Source of the DNA: Paraburkholderia largidicola
GTDB taxonomy: Bacteria > Pseudomonadota > Gammaproteobacteria > Burkholderiales > Burkholderiaceae
NCBI RefSeq assembly: GCF_013426895.1
Contig: NZ_AP023175.1
Span: forward strand, 1,922,001-1,986,000
DNA: 64,000 nucleotides
Reading direction: 5' to 3'
The notes under the pieces are model-generated. The model was not told the origin of the DNA. It was given only the letters and a program-made list of their open reading frames with translations, and did no database searches. The stretch's first letter is position 1. Each line of letters opens with the position of its first letter. Of this stretch, positions 1-8,185 are shown piece by piece. A program made the translations under genes and the position numbers.

Positions 1-531
1 AATCGCCAGGAGAAACTCGCGATCCATCAACGAGCCCGTCGGATTGTTCGGATTGTTGATCGCGATGACGCGCGTGGTCGGCTTGACCATCCGCTTCAGT
101 TCTTCAAGATCAGGCAGAAAACCGTTCTCTTCACGCAAACGCAAAATCTCAACGTTCGCGCCGTAGCTCTCGGGAATCGAATAATGCTGCTGATACGTGG
201 GCAGCACCGAAATCACATGATCGCCAGGCTCGACGAGCGTTTCATAAACCAGCGCATTCGCGCTGATCGCGCCGTGCGTAATCAACACATTCGGCACGCC
301 CTGCTTTTCATACAGCGACGCGACATTGCTCCGCAAACGCTCAGTGCCGTCGATCGCGCCATACGTCAGCTTCATCGGCAGAATCTCGCCGAGCAGCGCG
401 TCTTCCTTGCCCGCGATCTTCAGCAGTTCGCCAACCGTCAGCGATTCGACGCACGTCTCCGCAAGGTTCAACTCACATTGGTTCTCATAGAGATCCATCC
501 AGCGTTCGACTCCAAATTCCCTGATTTGCAT
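1..531 (-). CDS. Class I/II PLP-dependent aminotransferase (N-terminal part, runs off the window)
   Basis: This is the first 177 codons of a fold-type I aminotransferase, an enzyme that moves amino groups between amino and keto acids using pyridoxal phosphate. The visible part starts MQIREFGVERWM and ends near the window edge with the conserved AINNPNNPTG segment, which contacts the PLP ring and the substrate carboxylate in this superfamily. The Tyr-rich loop VLPTYQQHYSIP before it is also typical. The catalytic lysine lies outside the window, so the substrate cannot be inferred. The ATG at 529-531 is the only reasonable start. The gap upstream carries a perfect palindrome at 619-637 that may be its operator. 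No frameshift is seen. Confidence 0.85.
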   Translation of the reverse strand, partial: MQIREFGVERWMDLYENQCELNLAETCVESLTVGELLKIAGKEDALLGEILPMKLTYGAIDGTERLRSNVASLYEKQGVPNVLITHGAISANALVYETLVEPGDHVISVLPTYQQHYSIPESYGANVEILRLREENGFLPDLEELKRMVKPTTRVIAINNPNNPTGSLMDREFLLAI

Positions 532-618
532 GAGTGCTGTCCTCGTGTGAAAGCAGTGGCTAGGGCGCGGCTGGTCAGACGTTCGCGGCGCAGGTTGATT
601 GCTGTCGAGTGTAGACTA

Positions 619-637
619 TTTGTCTCAAATAGACAAA
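619..637. promoter_or_regulatory. Perfect inverted repeat, candidate operator of the aminotransferase gene
   Basis: TTTGTCT and AGACAAA are separated by 5 bases (CAAAT). The palindrome is centred about 97 bases upstream of the aminotransferase start, in an AT-rich patch of an otherwise GC-rich gap. GACT (614-617) and AGTC (641-644) form a further outer pair, one base off the same centre. It has the form of a dimeric repressor or activator site; the regulator is unknown. Confidence 0.45.
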
Positions 638-758
638 CAAAGTCCATAAATGGCAGAAAGGGCAAACGCGCGTCTACGCAGCGACGCGCATCGGGACGGA
701 GAGTGGAAAACGAAAAGACAGCGTACGCCCGAACCGGACGCGACGCAGGCGCGACATG

Positions 759-1724
759 TCAGCCGGCGCGCAGCGCCTCCCGCCAGGCGGCGGGCGACAC
801 GCCGACGCCCTGACGGAACCGGTGGCTGAAGTGGCTCGCGTTCGCGTAGCCGCACTGCGTCGCGATATCGATCAGCGGCAACGCGGTCGTGCGCAGCAGC
901 GTGCGCGCGCGTTCGAGCCGCTGCTGCGCAATCCACGCATGCGGCGGCAGGCCGAACGATGCACGGAACATCCGCGCAAGATGGAATTCGGAAAGGTTCG
1001 CGACGGCGGCGAGTTCACCGAGCGTCAATGGCTGCGTCAGATTCTGATCGATGTATTCGCGCAGCCGGCGGCGCGTCGCGACGGCAAGCCCGCCCTTGAG
1101 CACCGCGCCCGTGCGGTTGACGCCCTGCGAGCGCAGCAACAGGCTCAGGATTTCATGCGATGTTTCGTTGGCGCGCAAACGGCCGTCGGCGTCGTCCCAC
1201 ACATCGTTCGCGAGCGACTGGCAGAGCGCCGCAATGTGCTCGTCCTCGAAGTACGTGCGGTCGGCAAGCGTCAGTTCGCGCGGCTCGCGGTCCAGTTCGC
1301 GGATCGCGCGCTGCGTGAAGTGCTCGGGCAGGAAATACAGATGCATGAAATGCATGTGGCCGCGTACCCACCAGCGCGATTCGTGATCGCCGGGCAGCGC
1401 GCACAGGCGGCTTGGGGCGCCATAGCGGCCCGGCAGCTTCTGGCGCTCGGTGCGATAGCCGCCGTCCAGATAGCACGACAGCGTGTGATGACCGGGTTGC
1501 GCGTAGATCGTCTCGGCTTCCTTCGTTTCGCGCGTCCAGATTGCAACAGCGAGCTGATCGCCCAGCCACGCGAAGCGTTCGAGTGTCGCATTGGAGTCGC
1601 TCAGCGTCTTGCAGACCGAATGCAGGCCGAACGGCGGATCGGCTGGGTCGGTCGTGGCGATGGGCGGTGGGTTCACGTGGATGCGGCGAAACGAAAAGGG
1701 GACGCAGAAACTCAGTGCTTGCAT
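759..1724 (-). CDS. AraC-family transcriptional regulator
   Basis: This is a 321-residue regulator with an N-terminal sensing region and a C-terminal pair of helix-turn-helix motifs. The DNA-binding domain, roughly residues 220-318, shows the family pattern LTLGELAAVANLSEFHLARMF, then GLPPHAWIAQQRLERAR, then IATQCGYANASHFSHRFRQ. The N-terminal half is rich in His, Tyr and Trp and resembles the cupin-like sensor of AraC proteins; the ligand is unknown. I chose the ATG at 1722-1724; another in-frame ATG at 1761-1763 would add 13 residues, and neither has a strong ribosome site. It is divergent from the EamA exporter gene 123 bases away, so regulation of that exporter is the simplest guess. Confidence 0.88.
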   Translation of the reverse strand: MQALSFCVPFSFRRIHVNPPPIATTDPADPPFGLHSVCKTLSDSNATLERFAWLGDQLAVAIWTRETKEAETIYAQPGHHTLSCYLDGGYRTERQKLPGRYGAPSRLCALPGDHESRWWVRGHMHFMHLYFLPEHFTQRAIRELDREPRELTLADRTYFEDEHIAALCQSLANDVWDDADGRLRANETSHEILSLLLRSQGVNRTGAVLKGGLAVATRRRLREYIDQNLTQPLTLGELAAVANLSEFHLARMFRASFGLPPHAWIAQQRLERARTLLRTTALPLIDIATQCGYANASHFSHRFRQGVGVSPAAWREALRAG

Positions 1725-1847
1725 CGAGTATACGGCCAGCACGCATTTCGCTCCCGGCGGCATGGCAAAAGTGCGCAATTCTGGACAATCGAACGGACGT
1801 GCGCTGGCGCATAGTCGGGCCAACTCGTATTGTGTGGCCCTGATGCA

Positions 1848-2747
1848 ATGAATCTGTTTCTTTATGTTGTGACCGTGCTCATCTGGGGCACGACCTGGAT
1901 CGCGATCAAGTGGCAGCTCGGCGCCGTGCCGATGTCCGTTTCGATTGCGTGCCGCTTCTGGCTCGCCGCCATCGTGCTGTTCGCGCTGCTGAAAATCATG
2001 CGTCGCCCGATGTGGCCGCCGCGCGCGGCGTGGCGTTTTCTCGCCGCGCAGGGTCTCGCGCTGTTTTGCGTGAACTTCCTCTGCTTCTATTACGCGGAAA
2101 GCGTCGTGCCGAGCGGTCTCGTGGCCGTCGTGTTTTCGACGGCGCCGCTTTTGAACTCGCTCAATGGTCGCCTTTTCATGGGCCGCCCATTGCAGCCGAC
2201 GGCTATCGTCGGCGCGGTGCTCGGGCTGGCGGGCATTCTGTGCCTGTCGTTGCAGCAGATGGCCGGGCATCTCGGCGATCATGCCGCGTGGCTCGGTCTC
2301 GCCGTCGCGTTCGCGGGGACGCTGTGCTTTTCGGCGGGCAATCTGCTGTCCAGCCGCATGCAGTCGATGGGTCTGCATCCCCTCGTCACCAACAGCTGGG
2401 CGATGCTGATCGGCGCGAGCGTGCTCACGGTGGGCAGTCTCGCTGCCGGCCTGCCGTTCGCACTGGAGACGGACGCGCGCTATCTCGGCGCGCTCGTCTA
2501 TCTCGCTGTACCGGGCTCGGTGATCGGCTTTACCGCGTATCTGATGCTGGTCGGGCGCATCGGTCCGGAGCGCGCCGCGTACTGCACGGTGCTGTTCCCG
2601 TTCGTCGCGCTGGTGGTGTCGACGGTGTTCGAAGGCTACCGATGGTCGCCGCTTGCCGTCGTCGGACTCGTATTGGTGGTGGCGGGCAACCTCGTCGCGT
2701 TCGGCGTCACACAGCGGCTATTCGTGCGCCGTGCGCGAACTGTCTGA
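1848..2747 (+). CDS. EamA/DMT-family inner-membrane exporter
   Basis: This is a 299-residue hydrophobic protein with about ten transmembrane helices arranged as two EamA repeats. The first repeat has FLYVVTVLIWGTTWIAIKW near the N-terminus and the second ends in GLVLVVAGNLVAFGV. This family exports amino acids, metabolites or drugs, and individual substrates are rarely predictable. The start at ATG 1848 puts the first helix at the very N-terminus as usual; an upstream alternative at 1830 would add only six residues. The gene is divergent from the AraC regulator, a common arrangement for an exporter under local control. Confidence 0.88.
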   Translation: MNLFLYVVTVLIWGTTWIAIKWQLGAVPMSVSIACRFWLAAIVLFALLKIMRRPMWPPRAAWRFLAAQGLALFCVNFLCFYYAESVVPSGLVAVVFSTAPLLNSLNGRLFMGRPLQPTAIVGAVLGLAGILCLSLQQMAGHLGDHAAWLGLAVAFAGTLCFSAGNLLSSRMQSMGLHPLVTNSWAMLIGASVLTVGSLAAGLPFALETDARYLGALVYLAVPGSVIGFTAYLMLVGRIGPERAAYCTVLFPFVALVVSTVFEGYRWSPLAVVGLVLVVAGNLVAFGVTQRLFVRRARTV

Positions 2748-2977
2748 TCCTTCAAGCTAATGCCAATTCGATTCGAATAAAAGCGGAAAAAATCGCTAAA
2801 CGAATTATTTAAGGAGAAACGGTCGCGTTCTGATTTGAGAAGATAACAAGCACAATAAGTTTATTCCATGCGAATTGGGTATTAATTCGTACGGAATGGC
2901 AAATGCTCTTCGATAAGCACATCGATGAGATCTTTATCTGCATTTGCTAACGTTTTGCTTCTCGCAAGGACACGACC
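2748..2977. other. AT-rich intergenic region upstream of the secreted propeller gene
   Basis: This 230-base gap is clearly more AT-rich than its surroundings and probably holds the promoter of the gene at 2978. A sequence resembling a ribosome site (AAGGAGAAA, near 2810) is not followed by a usable reading frame. I see no convincing terminator for the EamA gene here. Confidence 0.4.
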
Positions 2978-5161
2978 GTGAAAGTCTCGACCCGCCTCGC
3001 TGCCGCGCTGTTCACGCTTGGCAGCCTGATTCCCCTCGGCGCTGCTGCGCAATCGCAATTGACCTACACCACCTCGTGGATAGGCAATAGTTTTGGATTT
3101 GGCGACGGTAAATGGATGCAGCAAGACATTCAGGCAATTAACGTTGCGCCGGATGGCACCGTATTCACGAATTCGCCATGGGATGAAAGCGGAAGCGAAA
3201 TAGCCGCCTATAAAAATGGCGACAAAATTGCAGTTGCCGGCGCGACGCACGGCTGGGGCGCGGCAGGCGGCGATGCGATAGCTTCGAATCACACCTACGT
3301 GTACGCGGCCATGTCGATCGGCAATCAGAACAATGGCCTGGTCGGCGCGGATTATCCGCCGAGCGGGCAGACGTGGTTCGGCATCACGCGCCGCTCGCTT
3401 GCGAACATCGCGGTAGGCGCGCCGTTCGACAGCGGCATCGGCAACAGCGCAAACGCAACGAAGAACAGCTTTCTGCGCGTGAACGCGGTCGCGACGGGCG
3501 CGGACGCGGGCATTCGCGGCCTCGCAGCGACGGACACCGAACTGTATGCGTCGGATACCTACGGCAATCAGATCGTCGTGTTCGACGCCAACACGATGCG
3601 ACGTCTGCGCTCGTGGAATGTCGCGGCACCGGGACGCATCGCGCTCGATACCGACGCATCCCTCTGGGTGATGAGCGGCTTCGGCACGGGCAGCGTGAGC
3701 GTGCTGCACTATTCGTCGACGGGCGCGCCGTTGGCGGGCACGCTCGCGTTACCCGCCGGCACCGTGCCGACGGATCTCGCCATTTCCCCTGCGGGACAGA
3801 TTCTCGTCGCCGACAACGGCCCGAAGCAGCAGGTCCTCGTCTACGACCGGTCGGCAAGTGGCGCGACCCGACTGACGGGCGCGCTCGGTACGCTATACGG
3901 CATCTTCCACGAACCGAAGGGCACGCCTGGCAACTGGCGCTTCAACGGCATCACGGGCATCGGCTTCGATCAGGCGGGCAACCTCTACGTCGCTCAGAAC
4001 GGCGAAGGGCCGCGTCCGCTTGCGTCGGCGACGGTCGGACAGGGCGCGGTGCTGGAAAGCTACCGCTACGCGACACGCGGCTTCAACTGGCGGCTGCAAG
4101 GGCTCACGTTTGTCGACAGCGCGGCCTTCGATCCCGCGACGCCGAACATCGTCTACACCGGCTCCAAGCGCTTCACGATGGACTATGCGCAGCCGCCCGG
4201 CAGCGAATGGAAGTACGCGGGTTTCACGCTCAACCGTTTCGATTTCCCCGACGACCCGACCTTCCATCAGCCGCGCGGCGTGCGCGGCGAGCCGATGGTG
4301 CGGCGGATCAACGGCAAGCCGTATCTGTACACGCTCGACCCCGGCGCGCATTACCTGAACGTCTATCGTTTCGATGCCGCGCATGACGAAGTGGCGATTC
4401 CCTCCGGCCTGTTCGCGCAGAATCCGCTGCCGGGCAACTGGCCCGTCGGCCAGCCCACTTACGGCGAATGGATGTGGCGCGATACGAACGGCGACGGCCA
4501 TGTCGACGCAAGCGAGATCACCGGCAATCCGTCGACGGGCAGCACGGTCGGCAACGGCTTCTGGTGGGTCGATACGCCGGGCAACGTGTGGCTCGCGACG
4601 CCAGCGAGCGGTATCCGCGAAACGCCGTTGCAGGGCTTCGACGGCGTGGGCAATCCGATCTACACGTACGAAAGCTCGAAGACGTTCCCGATGCCCGCGC
4701 CGTTCAATCGCATCGTGCGCATCGTCTATATCGCCGAAACGGACACGATGTATGTGTCCGGCTACACGAGCAGCCTGCCGTGGGACGCGACGCACTGGAA
4801 GGAAGCGGGCCGCATTCTCGTGCGCTACGACAACTGGAGTTCGGGCTCGCCCACGCCCGCTTATACGATCGCGCTGCCGTGGAATGCGAGCAGCAATCCG
4901 CAGGTCACGCCCGTCGGCGTCGCCGTGGCGGGCAACTATATCTTCGTCGCCGAGTTGTACACGCCGAAGGTCGACGTCTACGATGCGCGCTCGGGACAGA
5001 TGGTCGGCTATATGACGCCGGGCGCCGCAGTCGGCAACACGACGGGATGGGTCGACGTGTATCTCGGCATCAGCGCAGTACGGCGCCCTAACGGCGAATA
5101 TGTCGTGCTGCTCGAAGACGATGCGCGCGCGAAAATCCTGATGTATCGATGGACTCCCTGA
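2978..5161 (+). CDS. Large secreted protein of propeller-like repeats with an EF-hand-like loop
   Basis: This is a 727-residue protein with a clear Sec signal peptide (MKVSTRLAAALFTLG, cleavage near AAAQS). The mature part has recurring short beta-strand units with glycine turns and phrases such as INVAPDGTV, LAISPAGQILVADNG and GIGFDQAGNLYVAQNG, as in NHL or SMP-30-like beta-propellers. Around residues 502-513, DTNGDGHVDASE matches the calcium-binding EF-hand/dockerin pattern (D502, N504, D506, D510, E513). I recognise no catalytic motif and give no function. It is probably periplasmic or outside the cell. It stands alone, with no obvious partner gene. Confidence 0.75.
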   Translation: MKVSTRLAAALFTLGSLIPLGAAAQSQLTYTTSWIGNSFGFGDGKWMQQDIQAINVAPDGTVFTNSPWDESGSEIAAYKNGDKIAVAGATHGWGAAGGDAIASNHTYVYAAMSIGNQNNGLVGADYPPSGQTWFGITRRSLANIAVGAPFDSGIGNSANATKNSFLRVNAVATGADAGIRGLAATDTELYASDTYGNQIVVFDANTMRRLRSWNVAAPGRIALDTDASLWVMSGFGTGSVSVLHYSSTGAPLAGTLALPAGTVPTDLAISPAGQILVADNGPKQQVLVYDRSASGATRLTGALGTLYGIFHEPKGTPGNWRFNGITGIGFDQAGNLYVAQNGEGPRPLASATVGQGAVLESYRYATRGFNWRLQGLTFVDSAAFDPATPNIVYTGSKRFTMDYAQPPGSEWKYAGFTLNRFDFPDDPTFHQPRGVRGEPMVRRINGKPYLYTLDPGAHYLNVYRFDAAHDEVAIPSGLFAQNPLPGNWPVGQPTYGEWMWRDTNGDGHVDASEITGNPSTGSTVGNGFWWVDTPGNVWLATPASGIRETPLQGFDGVGNPIYTYESSKTFPMPAPFNRIVRIVYIAETDTMYVSGYTSSLPWDATHWKEAGRILVRYDNWSSGSPTPAYTIALPWNASSNPQVTPVGVAVAGNYIFVAELYTPKVDVYDARSGQMVGYMTPGAAVGNTTGWVDVYLGISAVRRPNGEYVVLLEDDARAKILMYRWTP

Positions 5162-5312
5162 ACGCCGCGTGAACTCGGCTTGATCGTCGTCAGTCGAAAG
5201 AGACATGCCGCCCGTGCATGCCGTCTGTGCGAATGGACGGCTGCACACGATCGGTATATATATAACGATAGAACCCTTTGTTGACGAGCCATAACAGGAG
5301 CGACGATTCATC

Positions 5313-5570
5313 ATGACGCCCGAAGATCCGGACAAGCAGCAAACTGGCGTTCAGCCGGACCTCGAACATCTCGACGCAGCCGTGTCGCATGTGAACGAAA
5401 TGGTGTCGTCGGGCAACATCGCGGCGAGCGCGGCCCGCGGCATTCTCTATAGCCTGATCGAAACGCTCGGCACGCTGGTCGGCGACCCGGACCTGCCGGA
5501 ACATGCGCGTTCCGGCTACGAAGGTCTGCTCGAAACGGCGCGTGAACTGCGGGTCAAAATCGATCACTGA
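5313..5570 (+). CDS. Small acidic hypothetical protein
   Basis: This 85-residue protein has no signal peptide or membrane segment and is predicted mostly helical, with a Pro/Asp-rich N-terminus (MTPEDPDKQQ). I do not recognise the family. A GGAG lies about 12 bases before the ATG, which is rather far. Its reality is supported by codon usage like the neighbours and by a strong terminator hairpin just after the stop codon. Confidence 0.6.
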   Translation: MTPEDPDKQQTGVQPDLEHLDAAVSHVNEMVSSGNIAASAARGILYSLIETLGTLVGDPDLPEHARSGYEGLLETARELRVKIDH

Positions 5571-5583
5571 ACGTGTGCCGCGG

Positions 5584-5626
5584 TGCATGCGGCGGCGCTT
5601 TCGAGTACGCCGCATGCAGCCGTTTT
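5584..5626 (+). terminator. Rho-independent terminator after the small acidic protein gene
   Basis: An 11-bp perfect stem (TGCATGCGGCG, 5584-5594, paired with 5608-5618) with a 13-base loop is followed by GCCGTTTTCC. It lies 13 bases after the stop codon at 5570. Confidence 0.65.
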
Positions 5627-5699
5627 CCTGACAGAAATCGGCACTGTCGCGCGACTGTGATACAAAGGGCGCTCGTTCCGACCTGCCCGTCTTCACCTG

Positions 5700-6299
5700 A
5701 TGCTTTCTCCTTCCAACACGGCGCTGCTCGCGCTCGGCATCATCGTCGTGCTGATCACGCCTGGCCCGACCAACACGCTATTGGCAGCCGCTGGCCTGCG
5801 CCAGGGCGCGCGCCGCTCGCTGCCGCTGATCGGCGCGGAACTGGCCGGGTATCTCGTGTCGATTTCCGCGTGGGGCCGTTTTCTCGTGCACGCGGCGCAT
5901 ACGCTGCCGTGGCTGCCTTCGGTGCTGCGCATCGCGAGCGGTCTGTACATCGCGTGGCTGGCCGTCGACATGTGGCGCGCGGCCGTGGCGCTGCCCGACT
6001 CGGCGCAACCGGCCAACGGGCCGCGCGCGCTATTCGTCGCCACGCTGCTCAATCCGAAGGCATTGCTGTTCGCAGGCACGATCTTTCCGTCGATTGCATT
6101 CGAGAACCTCGCAACCTATGGCCTTGCGATGTCGCTGTTCGCGTGTTTGCTCGCGCCCATCGCGTTCGCGTGGATCTCGTTTGGCGCGGCGCTCGGCAGC
6201 GGCAAGCTCACATGGCTCGACCCGGTGAAGATGCAGCGCGCGGCGTCGATCGTGCTCGGGATGTTTTCCCTTTCGCTCGCGTGGGCTGCGTTGCATTGA
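5700..6299 (+). CDS. LysE/RhtB-family amino-acid exporter
   Basis: This 199-residue membrane protein carries the LysE family hallmark near its N-terminus, VVLITPGPTNTLLAAAGLRQG, and the mid-protein segment ATLLNPKALLFAGTIFP. Five to six transmembrane helices are visible. The family exports amino acids or their analogues by proton exchange, and the substrate here is unknown. No strong ribosome site precedes the ATG at 5700, but this start gives the normal family length. It converges with the glycosylase gene, leaving only 15 bases between them. Confidence 0.85.
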   Translation: MLSPSNTALLALGIIVVLITPGPTNTLLAAAGLRQGARRSLPLIGAELAGYLVSISAWGRFLVHAAHTLPWLPSVLRIASGLYIAWLAVDMWRAAVALPDSAQPANGPRALFVATLLNPKALLFAGTIFPSIAFENLATYGLAMSLFACLLAPIAFAWISFGAALGSGKLTWLDPVKMQRAASIVLGMFSLSLAWAALH

Positions 6300-6314
6300 A
6301 CGCGTAGATAGCGC

Positions 6315-7529
6315 TTAGTCTTCGCCGGTTTCGAGCGAGGCTCTGAGTTCGTCGGGTGCGGAGGTGATCTGCAATTGCGGCGTGCCGTGCCAGTCTGCGC
6401 AACGCTGCAGCGCGCGGCGCAAATCCGACGTCAGCCGGCCGCTTACGCGCACGCCCGGTTCCAGATGCAGCGCCTTCAGTTCGAACACGCCGCTCGCGCG
6501 GTGCGCTTTCGCGTCGACACGGCCGATCAGCTTGCCGCGATTGAGGATGGGTAGCACGTAGTAGCCGTATTTGCGTTTCGGCGCGGGCACGTAGCATTCG
6601 ATCACATAGTCGAAGTCGAACAGCGCGGCGGCGCGCTTGCGGTCCCAGACGACGGGATCGAATGGCGACAGCAGTGTCGTGACCGTCGACGCAATCTTGC
6701 CGTTTGCCGCATCGTCGATCATCGGCGTGAAGTCGCGATGCACGAAAGTCGGCTGCTTCCATCCTTCGACGCGCACAGGTGTCAGCTCGCCTTCGTCCGC
6801 CAGTTGATGGAGCGCGTCGGCGTAAGGGCGGCGCGGCATCCGGTAGTAATCCGCGACCCAGTCCGACCGCACGACACCCAGCGCGCGGCAACTGCGCCGC
6901 AGTAGTTCTTTCGCGACGGCATCGACGGGCTGCAGATGGCGTTTGTCGTTCCAATGCGGCAACACGCGCTCGGTCACGTCGTAGACACGCTGAAAATTGC
7001 GCCGCTCCGCGACCATCAACGCGCCGATCGCGAACAGCACTTCCAGATGCCGCTTCTGCGGTTTCCAGTCCCACCAGCCGTTGCTCTTGCCCGCTTCGCG
7101 CGCGAAGTCCGCCGAGCGCACGGGTCCTGTCGCGCGGATATGCGCGAGCAGATCGTCGATTTCGGCGCGGTACTGCGCGTGCCAGTCGGCAGCGTATTTC
7201 CAGCCCATGTCGCCGGGATCGAGCATCCGGTGCCGCATCAGGCCGTAGTCCTCGATGGGAAGAAAACACGCTTCGTGCGCCCAGTACTCGAACAGCTTGC
7301 CTTCGGCGAGATGCTCGTCGAGCCATTGCGGCTGATACGGTCCGAGACGGCTGAACAGCACGAGATAAGGACTGCGCGCGACGACATGGATCGTATCGAT
7401 CTGCAATTGCGCCATTCGCCGGATGGCGTCGAGCACATCGGCTTTGGTCGCCTTGCGGCGCGGCGGGGAGAGCAGGCCTTGAGCGGCCAGATGCAGGGTG
7501 CGGGCGGCGGGTAAGGGCAGTGTGATCAC
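6315..7529 (-). CDS. YcaQ/AlkX-type winged-helix DNA glycosylase
   Basis: This 404-residue protein belongs to the HTH_42 superfamily, whose members remove bulky alkylated bases and unhook interstrand crosslinks. The catalytic QxD motif of the YcaQ branch is visible as Gln43-Ile44-Asp45 (MAQLQIDTIHVV), the same spacing I recall for the E. coli enzyme. Other family signatures are RSPYLVLFSRLG, EYWAHEACFLP and the C-terminal GRVDAKAHR. Length and motifs suggest an active enzyme. The nearby O6-alkylguanine methyltransferase at 11.9 kb also acts on alkylated DNA but is not in the same transcript. Confidence 0.85.
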   Translation of the reverse strand: MITLPLPAARTLHLAAQGLLSPPRRKATKADVLDAIRRMAQLQIDTIHVVARSPYLVLFSRLGPYQPQWLDEHLAEGKLFEYWAHEACFLPIEDYGLMRHRMLDPGDMGWKYAADWHAQYRAEIDDLLAHIRATGPVRSADFAREAGKSNGWWDWKPQKRHLEVLFAIGALMVAERRNFQRVYDVTERVLPHWNDKRHLQPVDAVAKELLRRSCRALGVVRSDWVADYYRMPRRPYADALHQLADEGELTPVRVEGWKQPTFVHRDFTPMIDDAANGKIASTVTTLLSPFDPVVWDRKRAAALFDFDYVIECYVPAPKRKYGYYVLPILNRGKLIGRVDAKAHRASGVFELKALHLEPGVRVSGRLTSDLRRALQRCADWHGTPQLQITSAPDELRASLETGED

Positions 7530-7608
7530 GCGGTCGGCGTCGTAGCGGCGTTATAGCGATCCGGCAGGCGCAGCGTCGAGCGAAACCCGAGTCGCGCCTT
7601 ACCAGGGG

Positions 7609-7631
7609 CGGCATGGCGGCTTGCCATGCCG
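7609..7631. repeat. Perfect hairpin between the glycosylase gene and the small secreted protein gene
   Basis: CGGCATGGC and GCCATGCCG form a 9-bp stem with a 5-base loop. It lies downstream of the 7709-7996 gene on the minus strand and could end its transcript, but there is no T-run on either side. Confidence 0.35.
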
Positions 7632-7708
7632 GACGTGTCGCTACTGTAGCGTGATCGGCGCAAACGCACCGTCAGATGGCATTTGCCGTCGCGCGATGCG
7701 TTGCCCCT

Positions 7709-7996
7709 TTACCAGCGTCCGTGATGATGACGTCCTTCCCAGCCGCGATGACGGCCATGATCGTGCCAGCGCGGACCGCCGCCCCAGTAGCGGGGCCCGT
7801 AGCCACCATATCCGCCGTAATAGACGGGCGGCGGCGGTGCATAGACCACGGGAGGCGGCGCATAGTAGACGGGCGGCGGCGCGGCATAAACGGGCCCGCC
7901 CAGATACACGCCGACGCCGACATGCGCCGATGCGGCCGTCGATACGCATGCAGCGGCCAGTCCGATTGCCGCAAATACCATCGCACGTTTGATCAT
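7709..7996 (-). CDS. Small secreted Pro/Tyr/Gly-rich protein
   Basis: This 95-residue protein begins with a signal peptide (MIKRAMVFAAIGLAAACV, cleavage near ASAHV). The mature part is low-complexity: PPPVYYAPPPVVYAPPPP, then GGYGGYG, then a His/Arg/Trp-rich tail. Proteins of this type are common in Burkholderiales envelopes, but I know no function. The ATG at 7996 has GGAG six bases upstream; upstream in-frame codons would put the ribosome site inside the gene. The His-rich tail could bind metal, which is only a guess. Confidence 0.7.
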   Translation of the reverse strand: MIKRAMVFAAIGLAAACVSTAASAHVGVGVYLGGPVYAAPPPVYYAPPPVVYAPPPPVYYGGYGGYGPRYWGGGPRWHDHGRHRGWEGRHHHGRW

Positions 7997-8138
7997 GCTG
8001 TTCTCCATCCGTCCCAAGCCGATTGCTAACTGAAGCCTGACTTGATCTTACGAAGTAGAAAGCATCACAGGTGCAAGCAGACGGTGGCTTATGTAACAAC
8101 CAGTAAGCAGGCTGACGATTGGGGGAACAGGAGAGGCG

Positions 8139-8170
8139 ACCGGCCTGCGCGGCGAAGCGCGCAGGCCGGT
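8139..8170 (-). terminator. Strong hairpin after the flavoprotein gene
   Basis: A perfect 12-bp stem (ACCGGCCTGCGC, 8139-8150, paired with 8159-8170) with an 8-base loop lies 15 bases past the stop codon of the 8186-9892 gene. The following minus-strand sequence is pyrimidine-rich but lacks a true T-run, so it may be a weak or Rho-assisted terminator. Confidence 0.5.
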
Positions 8171-8185
8171 GCAAAAGCGGAAGTA

